Shown: positions 32,397 through 41,087, counted from the stretch's first letter. The stretch: DNA of 57,077 bases from Nitrospira sp. ST-bin5 (GCA_002083555.1 MSXN01000008.1:1-57077), one strand, 5' to 3'. Translations and numbers: made by a program. Notes: a model not told the origin generated them from the letters alone.

Positions 32397-32852
32397 TCAG
32401 TGCGGCGGTCCCGAGAACACCGAGGCGCATTTCAGTCTCAGGAGCTCCGGGTCGAAGGGTTTGACGATGTATTCTTGTGCCCACATCCTGACTGCATTCC
32501 GGAGTTTGTCGATATGGGGGATGTGGCCCATGACAATGACCGGGATGGTCGGATGGCGGTCCTTCATTTCCTGAAGAACGGCCATGCCGCCGAGGACCGG
32601 CATATCCATCTCGAGCAGCATGCCTGCGAAAGCTGATGTCGGCGTCGTATGCGCGAGGCGTGCGAGGCCGGACACACCATTGGCTTCCCCGATGGCTTCG
32701 AACCCCCACTGCGTCAACTGATTGCAGGCCGATAGGCGGATCTCGTCATCGTGATCGACGACCAGAATTCGTCGCCGACCCATTGAAACTGGCATCGTCC
32801 TGGGGTCCTGCTCTGCCATCAGGTCGTCCTGGGGTAAGGTAGACACTTTCAT
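32397..32852 (-). CDS. Degenerate receiver protein lacking the phospho-acceptor Asp
   Basis: A 151-residue receiver fold: ILVVDHDDEIR gives the acidic pair near residue 32, and the lysine of IVKPFDPE near 130 is kept. At the phosphorylation site the usual LLDxxMP is LLEMDMP, so Asp is replaced by Glu. The Thr/Ser of beta-4 is also lost (VIVMGH). The protein thus probably does not accept phosphate and could be locked in an active-like state. Its start overlaps the preceding gene by ATGA. Met residues at positions 12 and 24 are alternative starts. Confidence 0.78.
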   Translation of the reverse strand: MKVSTLPQDDLMAEQDPRTMPVSMGRRRILVVDHDDEIRLSACNQLTQWGFEAIGEANGVSGLARLAHTTPTSAFAGMLLEMDMPVLGGMAVLQEMKDRHPTIPVIVMGHIPHIDKLRNAVRMWAQEYIVKPFDPELLRLKCASVFSGPPH

Positions 32853-33157
32853 TGCGGGTATTCCCTATTGGGGTGGTTCTGTCGTCTTGTTCCGATCGAC
32901 TCCGCCGTGAAGGAGTGCCCCCGCGGGTGTCTTGTGTTGCGGCTGCCTTGCTGGGGGTGGGTGACGCGATGGGACAAGATGAGCGAATCCGTGATGTCGC
33001 CGCATAGAAGGCATCGTTGTCCCGGAAAGGACATGTGGCCTCCCCCCGAGGCCCAATCAACACATACTTCATGGACGGTCGGTCCTTGACAGCGCGCACA
33101 TTCCTTGCCACGGTGCGTCTCAACACCGGATCCATTTTTCTGTTTCGTGGTGGCCAT
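32849..33157 (-). CDS. Small zinc-ribbon protein
   Basis: The 102-residue protein has two CxxC pairs (ECARCQG and QRCLLCGD) about 25 residues apart with VHEVCVDWASGGGH between them, a zinc-ribbon pattern. The C-terminal third is basic and low in hydrophobics. The start MATTKQ at 33157 fits best, since the upstream extension is only Arg-rich. The stop overlaps the degenerate receiver gene by ATGA, so both are made together. A partner or regulator role in the signalling block is a guess. Confidence 0.6.
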   Translation of the reverse strand: MATTKQKNGSGVETHRGKECARCQGPTVHEVCVDWASGGGHMSFPGQRCLLCGDITDSLILSHRVTHPQQGSRNTRHPRGHSFTAESIGTRRQNHPNREYPQ

Positions 33158-33170
33158 GCAGGTCCGTGCC

Positions 33171-33455
33171 TTACGCTGAGATTCCCACCGTGATCGTTGC
33201 TTGCGAAATCTCATGCGCCTGAGGTTCCGGCACATTCCTCACGGTGACGGATGAGTCTCCACGTCCGAATGTGACGAGTTGGTGGTAGAATCGCTCACAG
33301 TCACGGCAATAGGCCTCTTCGATCTTGAAGTCCTCCGGCAGGAGCGGGCCGGTCATCAATGGCCCCGCCTCCTGCTCGCCGTTGGTTGGACCGGCCTCGG
33401 TCCTCTCGCAGGTGAGACGTCGGCAAAACCCGCAGAGCGTCATTCGCATTGCCAT
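33171..33455 (-). CDS. Small Cys-pair protein, possibly zinc binding
   Basis: A 94-residue protein with LCGFCRRLTC at the N-terminus and EEAYCRDCERFYHQL in the middle: two CxxC pairs that could bind one metal ion. AAGGAG precedes the ATG at a good distance. The gene ends 13 bases before the zinc-ribbon gene and follows a receiver gene, all on the minus strand. No named family is recognised. Confidence 0.6.
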   Translation of the reverse strand: MAMRMTLCGFCRRLTCERTEAGPTNGEQEAGPLMTGPLLPEDFKIEEAYCRDCERFYHQLVTFGRGDSSVTVRNVPEPQAHEISQATITVGISA

Positions 33456-33506
33456 CGCGGCTCCTTCTCAAGTGATTCGATCAATCGCGTCCTATACCAA
33501 TCCCAA

Positions 33507-33947
33507 TTATCGAACCGGTCGTGTTGCCGTTGGCGAGGGCCCGACCTGTGCCGGTGGAACGCACGGGGTATCGTGCTGTGCGCGAACGCTGTCGATCATG
33601 GACCGCAACGAGCCGACCAAATCCGTCGTTGCACCTTTGATGAGATAGCCGGATGCTCCTGCTGCAAAGGCGGCGGCCACGTAAGACGGTTCGGCGTGGG
33701 CTGTCAGAAAGATGACTCGTGTGCGGGGAGCGACATCTTTCAGAAGCCGGGCGGCTTGCAGACCGTCGACCTTCGGCATGTTGATATCGGAGATGATGAC
33801 ATCGGGTTGCAGGCTCTGGGCATATTGCAGGAGTAATTCGCCATCCTCCGCTGCCCCGACGACTTTGAATTCCGGTTCCAGAATGACGCGGAGGAGTTCA
33901 CGGATTTGCGGATGATCGTCCGCCAGCAAGATGCGAGTCCGTTTCAT
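33507..33947 (-). CDS. Receiver-only regulator of NarL type
   Basis: A 146-residue protein. The receiver is complete: ILLADDHPQIREL, phospho-Asp in VIISDINMPKVDG (about 55), Thr in IFLTAHAEP and Lys in GYLIKGATT. The GAAEDGELLLQYA segment is typical of NarL/LuxR regulators, but the DNA-binding HTH is missing and a Pro-rich tail of about 25 residues takes its place. I chose MKRTRI at 33947. It may compete with or modulate the full NarL protein encoded upstream. Confidence 0.82.
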   Translation of the reverse strand: MKRTRILLADDHPQIRELLRVILEPEFKVVGAAEDGELLLQYAQSLQPDVIISDINMPKVDGLQAARLLKDVAPRTRVIFLTAHAEPSYVAAAFAAGASGYLIKGATTDLVGSLRSMIDSVRAQHDTPCVPPAQVGPSPTATRPVR

Positions 33948-34121
33948 GGCACACCTCCATACAGATGGTGGCACGGAGCGCACTTACCCGCACACCGCGC
34001 CCCGTGTGTGGGAGTCTATGCTTGGAAGAGCCGATGGGGTACTAGATAGGTCCCCAGGTGGAGCCAGGGAAACCCCTGGGTTGGCCAATCGAACGCCCCT
34101 GATTTTGGAGTAGAACGAACG

Positions 34122-34766
34122 CTATTGTGAGGAGATGAGCCCGTGGGTCAGTGCATATCGAGTCAATTCGGCCGTGGTGTGGATGTCCAGCTGGTCCATC
34201 AACTGGGTTTTGTGGAACTCAACGGTCTTGGGAGAGATATTCAATGCTGCCGCGATTCCTTTGACGGTGTTGCCCTCGGCCACCAATTGGAGGACTTCCC
34301 GCTGGCGAGGCGTCAGGGAATCGCTCAATGTCATCGACGGCTTTCGACCGGTCACGGCAGATTGCACCAATCCTTTGGCGATGAGCGGAGTAATGTAGTT
34401 GTGTCCGCTCATGACTGCCTGAATGGCCTGGACGAGTTCCGATCCGGCGGATCGCTTGAGGAGGTAGCCCTTCGCGCCGGCTTTGAAGGCTTCGGTGACG
34501 TAGGCCTGGTCGGCGTGCATCGTGACGAAGATGATTCTGGTGTCCGGCAAATCTTTGTGGAGTTTGCGGGCGGCGTCGATGCCGTTCAGATGCGGCATCG
34601 AGATATCGAGGGTCACAATGTCCGGCTGGAATTGATGCGCCATTTTCAGCAGGGTGCGTCCGTCTTCAGCGGCGCCGACGATGTCGCAAGATCCCTCCAG
34701 TATTTTTCGGTAGCCGTCCAGGACTAAGGTATGGTCGTCGGCAAGAAGCACTCGGGGTTTTGTCAC
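34122..34766 (-). CDS. NarL/LuxR-family response regulator
   Basis: A 214-residue transcription regulator with an N-terminal receiver (VLLADDHTLVLDG, phospho-Asp in IVTLDISMPHLNG at about 54, Lys in GYLLKRSAG) and a C-terminal LuxR HTH (LTPRQREVLQLVAEGNTVKG, then NISPKTVEFHKTQLM). Its ATG overlaps the stop of the sensor kinase (ATGA), so the two form a cognate pair. Targets are unknown; the metal-efflux and receiver genes downstream are candidates by position only. Confidence 0.92.
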   Translation of the reverse strand: MTKPRVLLADDHTLVLDGYRKILEGSCDIVGAAEDGRTLLKMAHQFQPDIVTLDISMPHLNGIDAARKLHKDLPDTRIIFVTMHADQAYVTEAFKAGAKGYLLKRSAGSELVQAIQAVMSGHNYITPLIAKGLVQSAVTGRKPSMTLSDSLTPRQREVLQLVAEGNTVKGIAAALNISPKTVEFHKTQLMDQLDIHTTAELTRYALTHGLISSQ

Positions 34767-35884
34767 GTCTCCTCCATTAAGGGAATGCTGGCTTGGAGCC
34801 TTGTGCCGGTGTCGATGGCCGATTCGATCGTTAAGGTCCCTCCGACCAGGGCCACGCGCTCCTTCATACTCAATAAACCGAGGCCTCCGGATTCAGCTCG
34901 AGGAAGATCCGGGAGAAATCCTACACCATTATCGGTGATCGTGAAGGTCAGGCCCATGCTGGACTGCGCCAACGCGACTTCGATCCGCGAGGCCTTCGCA
35001 TGGCGGACGACATTGTTCAGACTTTCCTGTGCGATGCGATACAGGCAGGTCGCGACGTCTTGCGAGACCGTCGGCGGCATGTCATGGCAGGTGATGCGGG
35101 TTTCAAGATGGTTGCGAGAGCCGACATCTTCCACCAGCCGCTGCAGGGCGATGGAAAGACCGAGGTCGTCGAGGATCGAGGGATGGTAGTGATAGGCAAG
35201 ATGTCGCACATCCTCGGAGAGCTCGGCCACGCGGTCAGAAATCGACCGGATGGCCTGGGCGAGAGGTGGCGTGAGCGCAGGCAGTTGCCGTTGAATCCCT
35301 TCCAGTTCGATGGATAGGAGGGCGAGCCGTTGGTTGATATCATCGTGGAGATCGCGGGAAATTCTTCGCCGCTCATCTTCCTGGACTCGAATCAGTTGTG
35401 ACGCCAGTCGTTTCAATTCTAGGCGGCTGAATTCAAGGGAGCGCTCAGTACGCATGCGTTCCGTGATCTCGACGACCAGCGCCCCGTTCACCAGGGCGAG
35501 TTGCTGGGTGCGATCCCGCACGCGTTCTTCAAGTTCCGTATTCATCCGCTGGAGGAGGAGCTCGTGGTCACGGCGTTGACGAAAATACCAGACGGGCACC
35601 CACATCGCCCAGATGCTGAATGCTCGATTGGAAATAGGGATCCACAGCGGAACCTCATGCGGATTCTCGCTCATTAACCCTGCAACGACGATCAAGACCG
35701 TGACGGTGCCGGCGATGATGAACGGATACCACCGCTGTGAGGAGAGGAGCGACAGAAGCACGGGGCCGAGATACAGGATGTGATTGGCCACGCCCAGCGG
35801 TGTGTGGAGATCGACCACCAGGAGAGCGACCGTCAACGCAGCCACGCCCGATGAAATAACCCATTGTGGAGGTGTGCGTTTCAT
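34763..35884 (-). CDS. NarX/DegS-type sensor histidine kinase
   Basis: A 373-residue membrane kinase. Three to four hydrophobic segments fill residues 1-110 (AALTVALLVVDL, HILYLGPVLLSLLS, IIAGTVTVLIVVAG), with no large periplasmic sensor. A coiled coil with NTELEERVRDRTQQLALVN follows, then the HisKA_3 box EDERRRISRDLHDDINQR (phospho-His about 205) and a HATPase with ITDNGVGF and GGLGLLSMKERV. Kinases of this type phosphorylate NarL regulators such as the one encoded just downstream. The membrane part suggests sensing inside the membrane or of the proton motive force. Confidence 0.9.
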   Translation of the reverse strand: MKRTPPQWVISSGVAALTVALLVVDLHTPLGVANHILYLGPVLLSLLSSQRWYPFIIAGTVTVLIVVAGLMSENPHEVPLWIPISNRAFSIWAMWVPVWYFRQRRDHELLLQRMNTELEERVRDRTQQLALVNGALVVEITERMRTERSLEFSRLELKRLASQLIRVQEDERRRISRDLHDDINQRLALLSIELEGIQRQLPALTPPLAQAIRSISDRVAELSEDVRHLAYHYHPSILDDLGLSIALQRLVEDVGSRNHLETRITCHDMPPTVSQDVATCLYRIAQESLNNVVRHAKASRIEVALAQSSMGLTFTITDNGVGFLPDLPRAESGGLGLLSMKERVALVGGTLTIESAIDTGTRLQASIPLMEET

Positions 35885-36088
35885 GGAAGTCCGTGAGATG
35901 AATTATCTTCCCCATGGACGGACTGTTCAAGTCAGGAGTGCGCATGCATCAGAAAAAGTATGTTGAGGTCGTGAACCGTGGGAGATTCCCAGTTGACGGT
36001 GACGAACAGACCCTGTCGGCGGGTCTGAACGGTGAAAGGGCGGTGATGAGCGGGCCTGCATCGGGAGGGTGGGAGTGCTGCGGGGATG

Positions 36089-37744
36089 CTATGGCTTGTC
36101 CGTTGAGAGTTTCTTGCCCAAACGGTGGGCCAGACGGACCATGCCGGGGGAGCGATCGGCTGGATTTAACAGCACGTTGAGCACGTGTATCTGTGTGGGA
36201 TCGGCCAGCGCGGCGGCAACGCGCTGTTCAAAGTCCTGTTGAGTCGCGACGCGGGAGCCCATGCCTCCGCCTACCAGATCGCAGATACGTTCGTATCGCC
36301 ATTCATGAATGTCGTTGAAGGGGCCTTCAAGGATTTCGCGTTCGGTGGAATAGCCATGGTTGTTGAGAATGATCACGATGGGGGCTTGTCCGTAGCGCAC
36401 GCAGCTGGATAGTTCCGTTCCGGTCATCTGGAATGCCCCGTCTCCGACGAGCACGATCGGACGGAGGGTGGGGTCGGCGCAGGAGGCGCCAAGCGCGGCA
36501 GGGATGGCAAACCCCATGGAGGTGTAGTACGCGGGAGAGAGGAATTCAAATCGTCGATGGACGTGCAGGTCGGCGGCGGCAAACAGGGATTCTCCGACGT
36601 CCGCGATGACCAGCGTGTGGTCGTTCAGCACCGTGTCCAGATGACTGAATAGTCCGCGAAGCGTGATTGGCCCCTTGGGGTCCAATGGCGGGCTGACTGG
36701 GATTGACTGGACCGGCAGAGGACGTGATGGGAAGCTGGGAAGCGGAGCCTCGCCGAGTCCGTGCACAAAGTCTTGGAATCGGATGGCCTCATACCGATGA
36801 TGCTTGATGGCGACACGGTCGGCGGTGGCATGGATGGTCCGGCCTTCGGTCATGAGCGGGGAGTGGGCATCCACATCTTCGACATCGGAGAGAATCGAGC
36901 CGAGAATCAGGAGACAATCGGACGCGTTGATAAACTGCTGCACCTCATCCCGCCCGATCAACCCACCGTACACGCCGACGTACAACGGATGGTCTTCCCG
37001 AATCACGGATTTTCCCAGCAGGGTGGAGGCGATGGGAATATTCAATCGTTCGACCAGTCTCGCGAGATCGTCGTGCAGGCCGAACCGTCCGACTTCTGCT
37101 CCGACTAATATCGCCGGGCGTTGCGCGGCCGACAACATCGCGCGGACTTCGCTGATGGCCTCGGTCAATGCGGCGGGATCGCTGGGTTCGTCTTCGATGC
37201 AGATCGGTTTGCCGGTGCTTCTCAGGGGGGTGTGTACCATGTCGCGTGGAATCTCGATATAAATGGGCCGGCGATACCGGAGCAGAGCGGCGAAGGCACG
37301 ATCCATTTCCCGCTCGGCAGTGAGAGGATCGTCGAGCGTAATGGCGGCGACGGTCATGTGTTCGAAGACCTCTCGCTGGGTGGAGAAGTCTCTCACCATA
37401 TGGTGCATGTAGGGCGTGCGTGTGCGTTCGGAGAGTCCCGGCGATCCCGTGAGCAGGACGACGGGGGATCGTTCCGCGTAGGCGCAGGCGATCGCGTTGA
37501 CGGTGTTGAGCCCCCCGACACAGTAGGTGACGCAGGCGGCCCCGATGCCGTTGATGCGAGCATAAGCATCTGCCGCAAAGCCCGCGCAGTCTTCCCGCGT
37601 CGTTGCAATATGCGTAATCGGAGAGGCCTCGATCAATTGATAGAGTGACAGGACATAGTCGCCGGGAATACCGAAGATGTGCCGGACTCCCAGGCGGTGG
37701 AGCCGGTCAAGCACAGCAGTTCCGATGGTCGCCGGTTGAATCAT
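36089..37744 (-). CDS. ThDP-dependent 2-oxoacid decarboxylase, pyruvate/indolepyruvate type
   Basis: A 551-residue thiamine-diphosphate enzyme. The N-terminal domain has IFGIPGDYVLSLYQLIE and the catalytic Glu in TTREDCAGFAADAYAR. The active-site His-His pair is in YMHHMVRDF, typical of pyruvate and indolepyruvate decarboxylases and absent from acetolactate synthases. The C-terminal ThDP motif is GDGAFQMTGTELS with NNHGYST. I start at MIQPATIG (37744); a longer frame exists to 37837. It would form acetaldehyde or an aryl acetaldehyde from a 2-oxo acid. The gene stands alone, divergent from the RlmI-like gene. Confidence 0.85.
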   Translation of the reverse strand: MIQPATIGTAVLDRLHRLGVRHIFGIPGDYVLSLYQLIEASPITHIATTREDCAGFAADAYARINGIGAACVTYCVGGLNTVNAIACAYAERSPVVLLTGSPGLSERTRTPYMHHMVRDFSTQREVFEHMTVAAITLDDPLTAEREMDRAFAALLRYRRPIYIEIPRDMVHTPLRSTGKPICIEDEPSDPAALTEAISEVRAMLSAAQRPAILVGAEVGRFGLHDDLARLVERLNIPIASTLLGKSVIREDHPLYVGVYGGLIGRDEVQQFINASDCLLILGSILSDVEDVDAHSPLMTEGRTIHATADRVAIKHHRYEAIRFQDFVHGLGEAPLPSFPSRPLPVQSIPVSPPLDPKGPITLRGLFSHLDTVLNDHTLVIADVGESLFAAADLHVHRRFEFLSPAYYTSMGFAIPAALGASCADPTLRPIVLVGDGAFQMTGTELSSCVRYGQAPIVIILNNHGYSTEREILEGPFNDIHEWRYERICDLVGGGMGSRVATQQDFEQRVAAALADPTQIHVLNVLLNPADRSPGMVRLAHRLGKKLSTDKP

Positions 37745-37892
37745 GTGTATCCCCCAGGAAGCGGCTCTGAATGGGTCATCTATGTGCAGCACACCATACT
37801 GACCGGGCAGCGTCAAGTCATGTCTCGGCTCGCGCACGATAGCGCGGGGAATCCTCTTGACCTTTCATAGCCCCAGGTTGGATAAGTGACGC

Positions 37893-39086
37893 ATGACAAT
37901 ACAAACTGATGCATCCACCGCTCGTGTGACCTTACTTCATCAGATGGGGAGAGAAGGGCCCGGCCATCTCTGGCTCTATGCCGGCCATGTGGCGAAGATC
38001 GAAGGCCAGCCGGTTGCCGGTGACGTGGTCGATGTGGTCACGCCGGCCGGACGATTCTATGGCCGGGGGTTCTACAACCCGGAGTCCAAGATCCGGGTTC
38101 GCTTTCTGACCTTTGACGATATTCCGATCGATGAGCCGTTCTGGCTTGAGCGGATGCGTCAGGCGGTGCGGTTGCGACAGCGGATCGTGACGAATTCGAC
38201 GGCGTACCGGCTTATCCACGGTGAAGGAGACCGTCTGCCGGGATTGATTGTGGATCGCTACGATCAGGCGCTCGTCATGCAGACGCTGGCGTTCGGGATG
38301 GACCGTCGAAAAGCAATGCTGGCCGAGCTGCTTGCAGAGGTGACTGGCCTGAAGACGATTTATCTCCGGAATGATCCGAAAAGCCGGACGCTTGAGGGAT
38401 TGCCTTTGGAGCGGGGCTTTGCGAAAGGAAACGGGGCGACGACCGTCGAGATTACCGAAGGACAGGCCATCTTTCGTGTGGATATGGAGTCCGGACAGAA
38501 GACCGGGTGGTTTTGCGATCAACGCGAGAATCGGTTGGCGGCGGCGCGGTATGCCAACGGCGCCGAGGTGTTGGAGGCATTTTGCCATACGGGCGCGTTT
38601 GGAATCCATGCGGCGCTGGCCGGCGCCACATCGGTTGAGGGGTTGGATATCAGCGAAGACTCGCTGGTGATTGCGCGGGAGCATGCGCGTCGGAATAATG
38701 TCGAGTCACGCTGCCGGTATCGCGCCGGGGATGCCTTTGACGAACTTCGATCCTTGGTCAAGACCGGGAAGCGCTACGATATGGTTATGCTCGATCCTCC
38801 GGCGTTCGCCAGGAGTCAGCAGGCCGTGCCGAAAGCGCTCACCGGATATAAAGACATCAATCTGCTCGGAATCAAACTCACCAAGCCGGAAGGCTTTCTG
38901 GTGACGAGTTCCTGTTCCCACCATATCTCTGAACTGCAGTTTTGGGATGCCATACGTCTGGCTGCACGCGATGCGAGGCGTGAAGTCCGACTGATCGAGC
39001 AGCGTGGACAGAGCGGCGACCATCCGATCCTGGCGAGCATGCCCGAGACGCGCTATCTCAAATGCCTCATCCTGCAAATCTTCTAG
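37893..39086 (+). CDS. rlmI: 23S rRNA m5C methyltransferase, RlmI-like
   Basis: A 397-residue class I SAM-dependent methyltransferase. The N-terminal PUA domain is seen as HLWLYAGHVAKIEG and GRFYGRGFYNPESKIRVR (residues 25-75). The EEHEAD-like middle region follows, then motif I EAFCHTGAFGIHAALAGA near 230 and motif IV MLDPPAFARS near 310, followed by SSCSHH. The last motif resembles the catalytic Cys region of m5C methyltransferases. RlmI methylates C1962 of 23S rRNA. The gene ends directly before the second palindromic repeat. Confidence 0.87.
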   Translation: MTIQTDASTARVTLLHQMGREGPGHLWLYAGHVAKIEGQPVAGDVVDVVTPAGRFYGRGFYNPESKIRVRFLTFDDIPIDEPFWLERMRQAVRLRQRIVTNSTAYRLIHGEGDRLPGLIVDRYDQALVMQTLAFGMDRRKAMLAELLAEVTGLKTIYLRNDPKSRTLEGLPLERGFAKGNGATTVEITEGQAIFRVDMESGQKTGWFCDQRENRLAAARYANGAEVLEAFCHTGAFGIHAALAGATSVEGLDISEDSLVIAREHARRNNVESRCRYRAGDAFDELRSLVKTGKRYDMVMLDPPAFARSQQAVPKALTGYKDINLLGIKLTKPEGFLVTSSCSHHISELQFWDAIRLAARDARREVRLIEQRGQSGDHPILASMPETRYLKCLILQIF

Positions 39087-39210
39087 TAGGCTGTTGATAA
39101 AGTCCGCCAGCGGCGTTCTCGCGGCGCGCAGAGGCTCAACGTACGGCACGAAGTACGCTTCGCCTCTTCGCTTGCTGCGGCCTTGCTGGACGGCCTTTCT
39201 GAACAGCCTG
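39087..39210. repeat. 124-bp palindromic intergenic element, copy B
   Basis: This is a relative of 3939-4064. It begins right after the RlmI stop codon and ends with CGGCCTTTCTGAACAGCCTG, which is the imperfect inverse of its left end AGGCTGTTGATAAAGTCCG. The inner arms GTACGGCACGAAGTAC and a GCGCAGAGGC/GCCTCTTCGC pair can form further stems. Both copies occupy the 3' side of a gene. Confidence 0.75.
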
Positions 39211-39251
39211 GGCTGTTGATCCGGGTAGGAGATAGCAGTCGATGTCGGCAG

Positions 39252-39713
39252 TTAGTCGCTGGGCGGTTCGAAGTGCCCCGGGGGGCGCTGTTGCCAGGGG
39301 ACAGAGGCTTGGCGTGATTGCTTGACGAGGCTGCGGAGGCTCATTTCCGCCGCGCGGAGAAGTTTCGGATCGCCTGCCTGCATCAGTGCGGTCAACATGA
39401 CATACAGCGATCGATCCAGGCGTGAGCCGGTCAGAATGCGTTCGGTGACGGGGTCCGTGCGTTCGGGAGGCGGTAGCTCGTCGTCGCCGGATTCATTGAA
39501 CAGGCAATCGAACGATTTGGGCGTATCGAACAGCCATGAGGGTGGAATGCGAAGCGCGGTTGCGAGTGACTCAATGGTCGCTGAGGAAGGATCGGTCTGA
39601 TCGGTCTCAATTTCTTCTAACTGAGCGGTCGAGATGCCGGCAGTCTTTGAAAGGGCTTCAATCGATTGGTTTCGAGAGAGCCTCCAGGCCTGTATGAGTG
39701 CACCGATTGGCAT
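39252..39713 (-). CDS. XRE-family transcriptional regulator
   Basis: A 153-residue regulator with an N-terminal Cro/C1 HTH (residues 1-60: LIQAWRLSRNQSIEALSKTA, GISTAQLEEIE, IESLATALRIPPSWLF). The C-terminal half is helical and acidic, then ends in a Pro-rich tail. MPIGALIQ at 39713 is the preferred start, since it fits the HTH fold; upstream Met codons extend the protein without a domain. It is divergent from a coiled-coil protein gene with an inverted repeat between them, so autoregulation is plausible. Confidence 0.8.
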   Translation of the reverse strand: MPIGALIQAWRLSRNQSIEALSKTAGISTAQLEEIETDQTDPSSATIESLATALRIPPSWLFDTPKSFDCLFNESGDDELPPPERTDPVTERILTGSRLDRSLYVMLTALMQAGDPKLLRAAEMSLRSLVKQSRQASVPWQQRPPGHFEPPSD

Positions 39714-39767
39714 GTGCGGATGATATAGAAGTCCGGATTCTGCCGCAAGCGACCCCATGATATGAAT

Positions 39768-39803
39768 TTGACAAAGTTCATACACATCAATGACTTATGT
39801 CAA
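39768..39803. promoter_or_regulatory. Inverted repeat in the XRE divergent region
   Basis: TTGACA (39768-39773) and TGTCAA (39798-39803) are inverted copies within an AT-rich stretch between the regulator and the coiled-coil gene. They could be an operator for the XRE protein. On the plus strand TACAAT (39839-39844) could be the -10 of the downstream gene. Confidence 0.35.
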
Positions 39804-39884
39804 TTTTTGTCCGGTGGCAGGTGAGAGGTGAATTCAGGTACAATATGCCCGTTCGAACTTAGGTCTTTGAAGGAGGGCGGAATC

Positions 39885-40226
39885 ATGTTGGGAACGGACA
39901 TTCGTGGCATTATGGCCGAAGAAGAAGAGGTGCAGCGGCGCCAGCAGGCCCTGAAATCACTCATGACGATGCGGGCGCGCCAGCTTCGCGAATCGCTGGA
40001 TGCTCGGATTAAGCGGGCGGGCAATACGGGCGATTGGAAGCTGCTCTCGAAAGCCGAATGCGCGGATTTGCATAAACAAGAGAAGGCTCACCTGAAGTCA
40101 CAGCTTGAGAAGCTACAGACCGAGCAGGATCGCACCCGCGGGAAGCTCACGCTGCTCAAGCGCGCCAAGGCAAGGGCGCAGCGGATTCGTGCCGCAGAAG
40201 CCGCGTCCGAGCGGAAGCGCCGGTAG
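39885..40226 (+). CDS. Coiled-coil protein of unknown function, 113 residues
   Basis: The small, highly charged protein consists almost only of helix with heptad-like repeats (EEEEVQRRQQALKSLMTM, KQEKAHLKSQLEKLQTEQDR) and a very basic end (RAEAASERKRR-type). AAGGAGGG lies 11 bases ahead of the ATG at 39885, which decides the start. It is followed by a TrmH-family methyltransferase gene 54 bases on. A role in RNA binding or scaffolding is only suggested by charge and context. Confidence 0.7.
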   Translation: MLGTDIRGIMAEEEEVQRRQQALKSLMTMRARQLRESLDARIKRAGNTGDWKLLSKAECADLHKQEKAHLKSQLEKLQTEQDRTRGKLTLLKRAKARAQRIRAAEAASERKRR

Positions 40227-40280
40227 TTCTCTGTCAGGCTTTCTCTACGAGCCTGGCCCTGTACGGTAAGAGGGTCGAAC

Positions 40281-41087
40281 GTGTCTGCTCTGCTCCGCCC
40301 TCTTACTCGTGCGCATGGGTCGTTGGTTCGGCATCTCCTCCAGGACAAGAAGTCACGTCTCAGTGAAGGCGCCTTCGTCATCGAAGGCGCTCACGCCTGC
40401 CGCGATCTCATTCTCTCTTTTTCGCAACAGATCATCAGCCTCACCGTTTCCGCCCGATATCTTGAGCTGGAAGACCAGGAGAGCCGCGCTGCCCGGAACG
40501 CATTGCGGGCTAAGCAATATTCCTGTCCGGATGAGACCTTCGAGAAGCTCTCTGAAGTGGATGTGCCGCAGGGTATTCTCGCGGTTGTCCGCTTGCCGAA
40601 ATGGAATGAACGCGAGGTGTTAGCTCAGAAGCGAGTGCTGGGTGTGTATGGCGAACGTCTACAAGATCCCACGAACGTCGGCACGATTATTCGGACAGCC
40701 GCAGGGCTTGGTTTGTCAGGGGTCTGGCTCAGCTCCGATTCCGTTGACTGTTTTCATCCGAAGGTGGTGCGGGGCACAGCCGGAGCGATTCTCGCACTTC
40801 CGGTGTTTCAAGGGGCGGAACTGTCCTCTCTGACCGCGTCAGGTTGCGTGCTCTATGCGGCCGTCGTATCGTCGCCAGGGGCCTGTGATCTCAGAAGTAT
40901 TACAGCGCTCGCCCCTCGATCCATCATTGCAGTAGGGAATGAAAGCCAGGGTTTGCTCCCTGACACCATCGCTGCGTCATCACACACATACTCGATCCCC
41001 CTGGTACGGGCCATTGACTCCCTCAACGTCGCCACAACGGCCGCCATCTCTTCGTACTACTTCAGCGGACTTCCCATCGCACGATAG
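40281..41087 (+). CDS. TrmH/SpoU-family RNA 2'-O-methyltransferase
   Basis: A 268-residue SPOUT methyltransferase. An N-terminal L30e-like substrate-binding domain (about residues 1-100) precedes the knotted catalytic domain, whose motifs are all visible: DPTNVGTIIRTAAGLG (motif 1), VGNESQGLLPDTI (motif 2) and IPLVRAIDSLNVATTAAI (motif 3). It methylates a ribose in tRNA or 23S rRNA. The target is not determined by sequence alone. The gene converges with the glucan synthase gene, separated by 16 bases. Confidence 0.9.
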   Translation: MSALLRPLTRAHGSLVRHLLQDKKSRLSEGAFVIEGAHACRDLILSFSQQIISLTVSARYLELEDQESRAARNALRAKQYSCPDETFEKLSEVDVPQGILAVVRLPKWNEREVLAQKRVLGVYGERLQDPTNVGTIIRTAAGLGLSGVWLSSDSVDCFHPKVVRGTAGAILALPVFQGAELSSLTASGCVLYAAVVSSPGACDLRSITALAPRSIIAVGNESQGLLPDTIAASSHTYSIPLVRAIDSLNVATTAAISSYYFSGLPIAR

